From an uncultured Paracoccaceae bacterium (lineage in GTDB: Bacteria > Pseudomonadota > Alphaproteobacteria > Rhodobacterales > Rhodobacteraceae): a DNA stretch of 8,361 nucleotides. Under the pieces are notes generated by a model. It did no database searches. It worked only from the letters and a program-made list of their open reading frames with translations, and was not told where the DNA came from. The position numbers and the translations under genes were made by a program. Positions 6,580-8,361 of the stretch are shown piece by piece (the stretch's first letter is position 1; each line of letters opens with the position of its first letter). Location of the stretch: contig CALFSV010000096.1 of assembly GCA_937916485.1 (NCBI GenBank), positions 1-8,361 on the forward strand, given 5' to 3'.

Positions 6580-8094
6580 ATGATGACTGCAACGGTGCCG
6601 AACATTGATACCCTGACGATCACAAATATCGGCGAAGGACTAACTTCGGGCGCGTTCACAGCCGAGGCATTGACCCGCGCTTGCCTTGCCCGGGTCGAAG
6701 AGTGTAACGCGCATTACAACGCCATCATCTTCATGAATGACGCGGCATTGGACACAGCGCGCGACATTGACCGGCGCCGTGCGGCGGGTGAACCCTTGGG
6801 CCCTCTGGCCGGTGTGCCCGTCGTGATCAAGGACCCAATGGATATGGTGGGCTTTCCCACAACTGCGGGATGGAAGCTGCTCTATTCCGGCACGGGCGGC
6901 ATCGATCTGATGCCGGGCACGGATTCTCCGGTGGTGGCGCGGATGCGCGCCGCTGATGCGGTCATCATCGGCAAGACCAACGTGCCCGTTCTCAGTCATA
7001 CCGGCAGCCACGCCAATGACAGCTGGGCGGGGCCAACACTGAACGTGGTCATCGAAGACCGCGTTCCGGGCGGCTCAAGCGCCGGGACGGCCGCTGCCGT
7101 GGCGGCCCATATGTGCGTGACCGGTCTGGCCGAAGAAACCGGCGGCTCGATACAGAACCCGGCGTCGGCCCATGGGCTTGTCGGGATCAAACCCACCATC
7201 GGTCTTGTGCCCAATGCCGGCGTTGTGCCGCTGTCGGCCAATCGCGACGTGGTCGGGCCCATTGCGCGCAACGTGACAGATGCCGCCCTTTGCCTTGACG
7301 TGCTGGCGGGATACAGTGCCGAAGATCCCAAAACACTTGCATGCGTCGGACACATCCCAAGCGATGGCTATGCTGCGGGCCTGTCCAAAGACGGGCTGGC
7401 GGGCAAGCGGATCGGCCTATACGGACCCGGATGGCGCACCCAACCTCTCTGTGATGAAACAACGGCCTTGTACGAGCGGGCACAGACCGAACTAGCAGAG
7501 GCCGGTGCGATTCTGATTGAAGATCCGTTTGAGGCCACCGACTTCGCGTCCCTGAGAGAGCCGACAGCCCCCACGGCGAACTTTGACGGGCGTGGCCTTG
7601 AATCCATCGCCTATGATGTCGGACAATACCTTCAGCGTCTCGGCCCCAACGCCGCGTTAAAGACATTTGCAGAGTTTGCGGACGCCACCAGTTCCGAGAA
7701 CCCGTTCGAACCTGGGGGTGTGTTGGCATTCATGCCCAGCCTGCAGGATTTCCGGGCCGCAATGGAGGATCCCACAAAGCCCCCGGCCATGCCCGAATTC
7801 ATCGCCTTGAAAGCCGCCTACCTGACCATTTTCAATGCCGTGTTCGACGCGCACAAATTGGACGCGCTGGTATTTCCCCAAATGCGCCAAGAGCTTCCCG
7901 GCCTTCACTCCGGCGATACCATTCAGGAAACGACGGTCGGAGAGCTGAACATCGCAGGATTGCCCGCCGTGACCATTCCCGCCGGTTCTTATGCATCCGG
8001 CGCACCGTTCGAGATCATTTTCGTCGGCAAGCTGTGGTCAGAGAAATCACTGATCGCACAGGCTTTTGCCTATGAGGAGGCCAAACTGAAATGA
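6580..8094 (+). CDS. Amidase signature (AS) family amidase
   Basis: 504 aa, full length for the family. It hydrolyses a carboxamide to acid plus ammonia or amine in the cytoplasm. The Ser-cisSer-Lys triad is intact: Lys84 in VVIKDP, cis-Ser166 in PGGSSAGT and nucleophile Ser190 in EETGGSIQNP. The 24-residue Ser-Ser spacing equals that of fatty acid amide hydrolase (Ser217/Ser241). Other family landmarks are GPLAGVPVVIKD (74-85), GKTNVP (131-136), GLVGIKPTIGLVPNAGVVP (199-217) and DVVGPIARNVTDAA (223-236). EETGGSIQNPAS followed by DPKT marks a subgroup of AS amidases of unclear substrate. There is no signal peptide. It is separated from the SnoaL-like gene by 175 bp. Beside DMFase and an amide-type importer, a formamidase or short-chain amidase role is plausible, but AS specificity cannot be read from sequence and this could be an unrelated amide hydrolase. 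Confidence 0.93.
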   Translation: MMTATVPNIDTLTITNIGEGLTSGAFTAEALTRACLARVEECNAHYNAIIFMNDAALDTARDIDRRRAAGEPLGPLAGVPVVIKDPMDMVGFPTTAGWKLLYSGTGGIDLMPGTDSPVVARMRAADAVIIGKTNVPVLSHTGSHANDSWAGPTLNVVIEDRVPGGSSAGTAAAVAAHMCVTGLAEETGGSIQNPASAHGLVGIKPTIGLVPNAGVVPLSANRDVVGPIARNVTDAALCLDVLAGYSAEDPKTLACVGHIPSDGYAAGLSKDGLAGKRIGLYGPGWRTQPLCDETTALYERAQTELAEAGAILIEDPFEATDFASLREPTAPTANFDGRGLESIAYDVGQYLQRLGPNAALKTFAEFADATSSENPFEPGGVLAFMPSLQDFRAAMEDPTKPPAMPEFIALKAAYLTIFNAVFDAHKLDALVFPQMRQELPGLHSGDTIQETTVGELNIAGLPAVTIPAGSYASGAPFEIIFVGKLWSEKSLIAQAFAYEEAKLK

Positions 8095-8162
8095 CGACCT
8101 TGCGTGCAGGTCCGCAACGGCATTGCCTATCGCGCATTCGAGGCGATCTCATGATCTTTTGA
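8091..8162 (+). other. 23-codon ORF overlapping the amidase stop (possible gene remnant)
   Basis: An ATGA overlap puts ATG 8091 on the amidase stop. GAGGAGG (8074-8080) lies 10 nt upstream inside the amidase gene, which is the layout of a translationally coupled downstream gene. The frame encodes only 23 residues (ending RGDLMIF) before TGA 8160-8162, with no recognisable motif. It may be the 5' stub of a lost or frameshifted next operon gene, a leader peptide, or chance. Confidence 0.25.
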
Positions 8163-8172
8163 GACCCTCAAA
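8158..8172 (+). terminator. Small hairpin downstream of the amidase gene
   Basis: TTTGAG (8158-8163) and CTCAAA (8167-8172) form a perfect 6-bp stem with a 3-base loop, 64 bp after the amidase stop. No T-run follows and the stem is AT-rich, so termination strength would be low. It is the only hairpin I see soon after the operon end. Confidence 0.25.
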
Positions 8173-8184
8173 TCGGCCCGGCTC

Positions 8185-8196
8185 AAATGCGCATTT
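8185..8196. repeat. 12-bp perfect palindrome AAATGCGCATTT
   Basis: This is a perfect dyad centred at 8190/8191 in non-coding DNA. It follows two direct copies of CTCAAAT (8167-8173 and 8182-8188), 15 bp apart. The symmetry suits a dimeric regulator site, but no nearby promoter or start codon supports that. Confidence 0.3.
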
Positions 8197-8307
8197 CGCT
8201 AAAAACCTTCGCGCACCGCCAAACACCCGAAACAGCGCACCAATAGGCGATCCTGCTTTGCACAACCTGCGCACACGCCGCCCCTCAAGCCATTGAAGTG
8301 AAGGACC

Positions 8308-8361
8308 CTAGTTTTTCGACCAGTTTGCAGCCTTGTTAAGATGGATCAGGGTTTCATTTAG
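8308..8361 (-). CDS. Possible C-terminal end of a minus-strand gene (partial)
   Basis: Read on the minus strand from the window edge, 17 open codons (LNETLIHLNKAANWSKN) end at a TAG (plus bases 8308-8310). The composition looks like a protein, but an open run of 17 codons is common by chance. If real, it is a convergent gene whose body lies outside the window; an insertion-sequence transposase tail is one possibility. No family call is made. Confidence 0.25.
   Translation of the reverse strand, partial: LNETLIHLNKAANWSKN

Noticed and set aside
6477..6608. 43-codon + strand frame in the gap before the amidase
   Set aside because: It has no ribosome site, overlaps the amidase start out of frame and has no recognisable family; treated as non-coding.

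Overview
The window looks like the catabolic accessory DNA of a GC-rich alphaproteobacterium. A Rhodobacteraceae (Roseobacter or Paracoccus group) host fits the codon use and gene families, but no phylogenetic marker is present, so this is an inference. Every convincing gene lies on the + strand. No tRNA, rRNA, CRISPR array or complete mobile element was seen.

Layout. (1) 1-674: 3' part of a branched-chain amino acid/urea/short-chain amide type ABC transporter ATPase (LivF/UrtE class), cut by the window edge. (2) 708-1148 and 1233-3638: a small and a large subunit matching N,N-dimethylformamidase (DMFase), the iron enzyme that splits dimethylformamide into dimethylamine and formate. (3) 3646-3676: a strong hairpin that separates the DMFase pair from the next block. 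(4) 3743-4849, 4846-5553 and 5571-5915: a compact block of a Rieske-oxygenase-like protein, a Sel1-repeat protein overlapping it by 4 bp, and a 114-aa protein I do not recognise. (5) 6006-6404: a SnoaL/NTF2-fold protein of clearly lower GC. (6) 6580-8094: an amidase-signature hydrolase with an intact Ser-Ser-Lys triad. (7) 8095-8361: no certain gene; a coupled 23-codon frame, a small hairpin, a 12-bp palindrome and possibly the tail of a minus-strand gene.

Working together. The simplest reading is an amide-use locus: an ABC importer brings in a small amide, DMFase cleaves a substituted formamide, and the amidase handles a second amide. The enzymes needed to use the dimethylamine product are not in the window.

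The most unusual part is the Rieske-like protein. The expected ligand positions of both its [2Fe-2S] cluster and its mononuclear iron are largely replaced, yet the reading frame is intact and the gene is translationally coupled to a Sel1-repeat scaffold. This points to a repurposed pseudo-oxygenase module beside an amide hydrolase. The DMFase large subunit also carries an Asn-to-Asp change in a highly conserved active-site motif, so its true substrate may differ from dimethylformamide.
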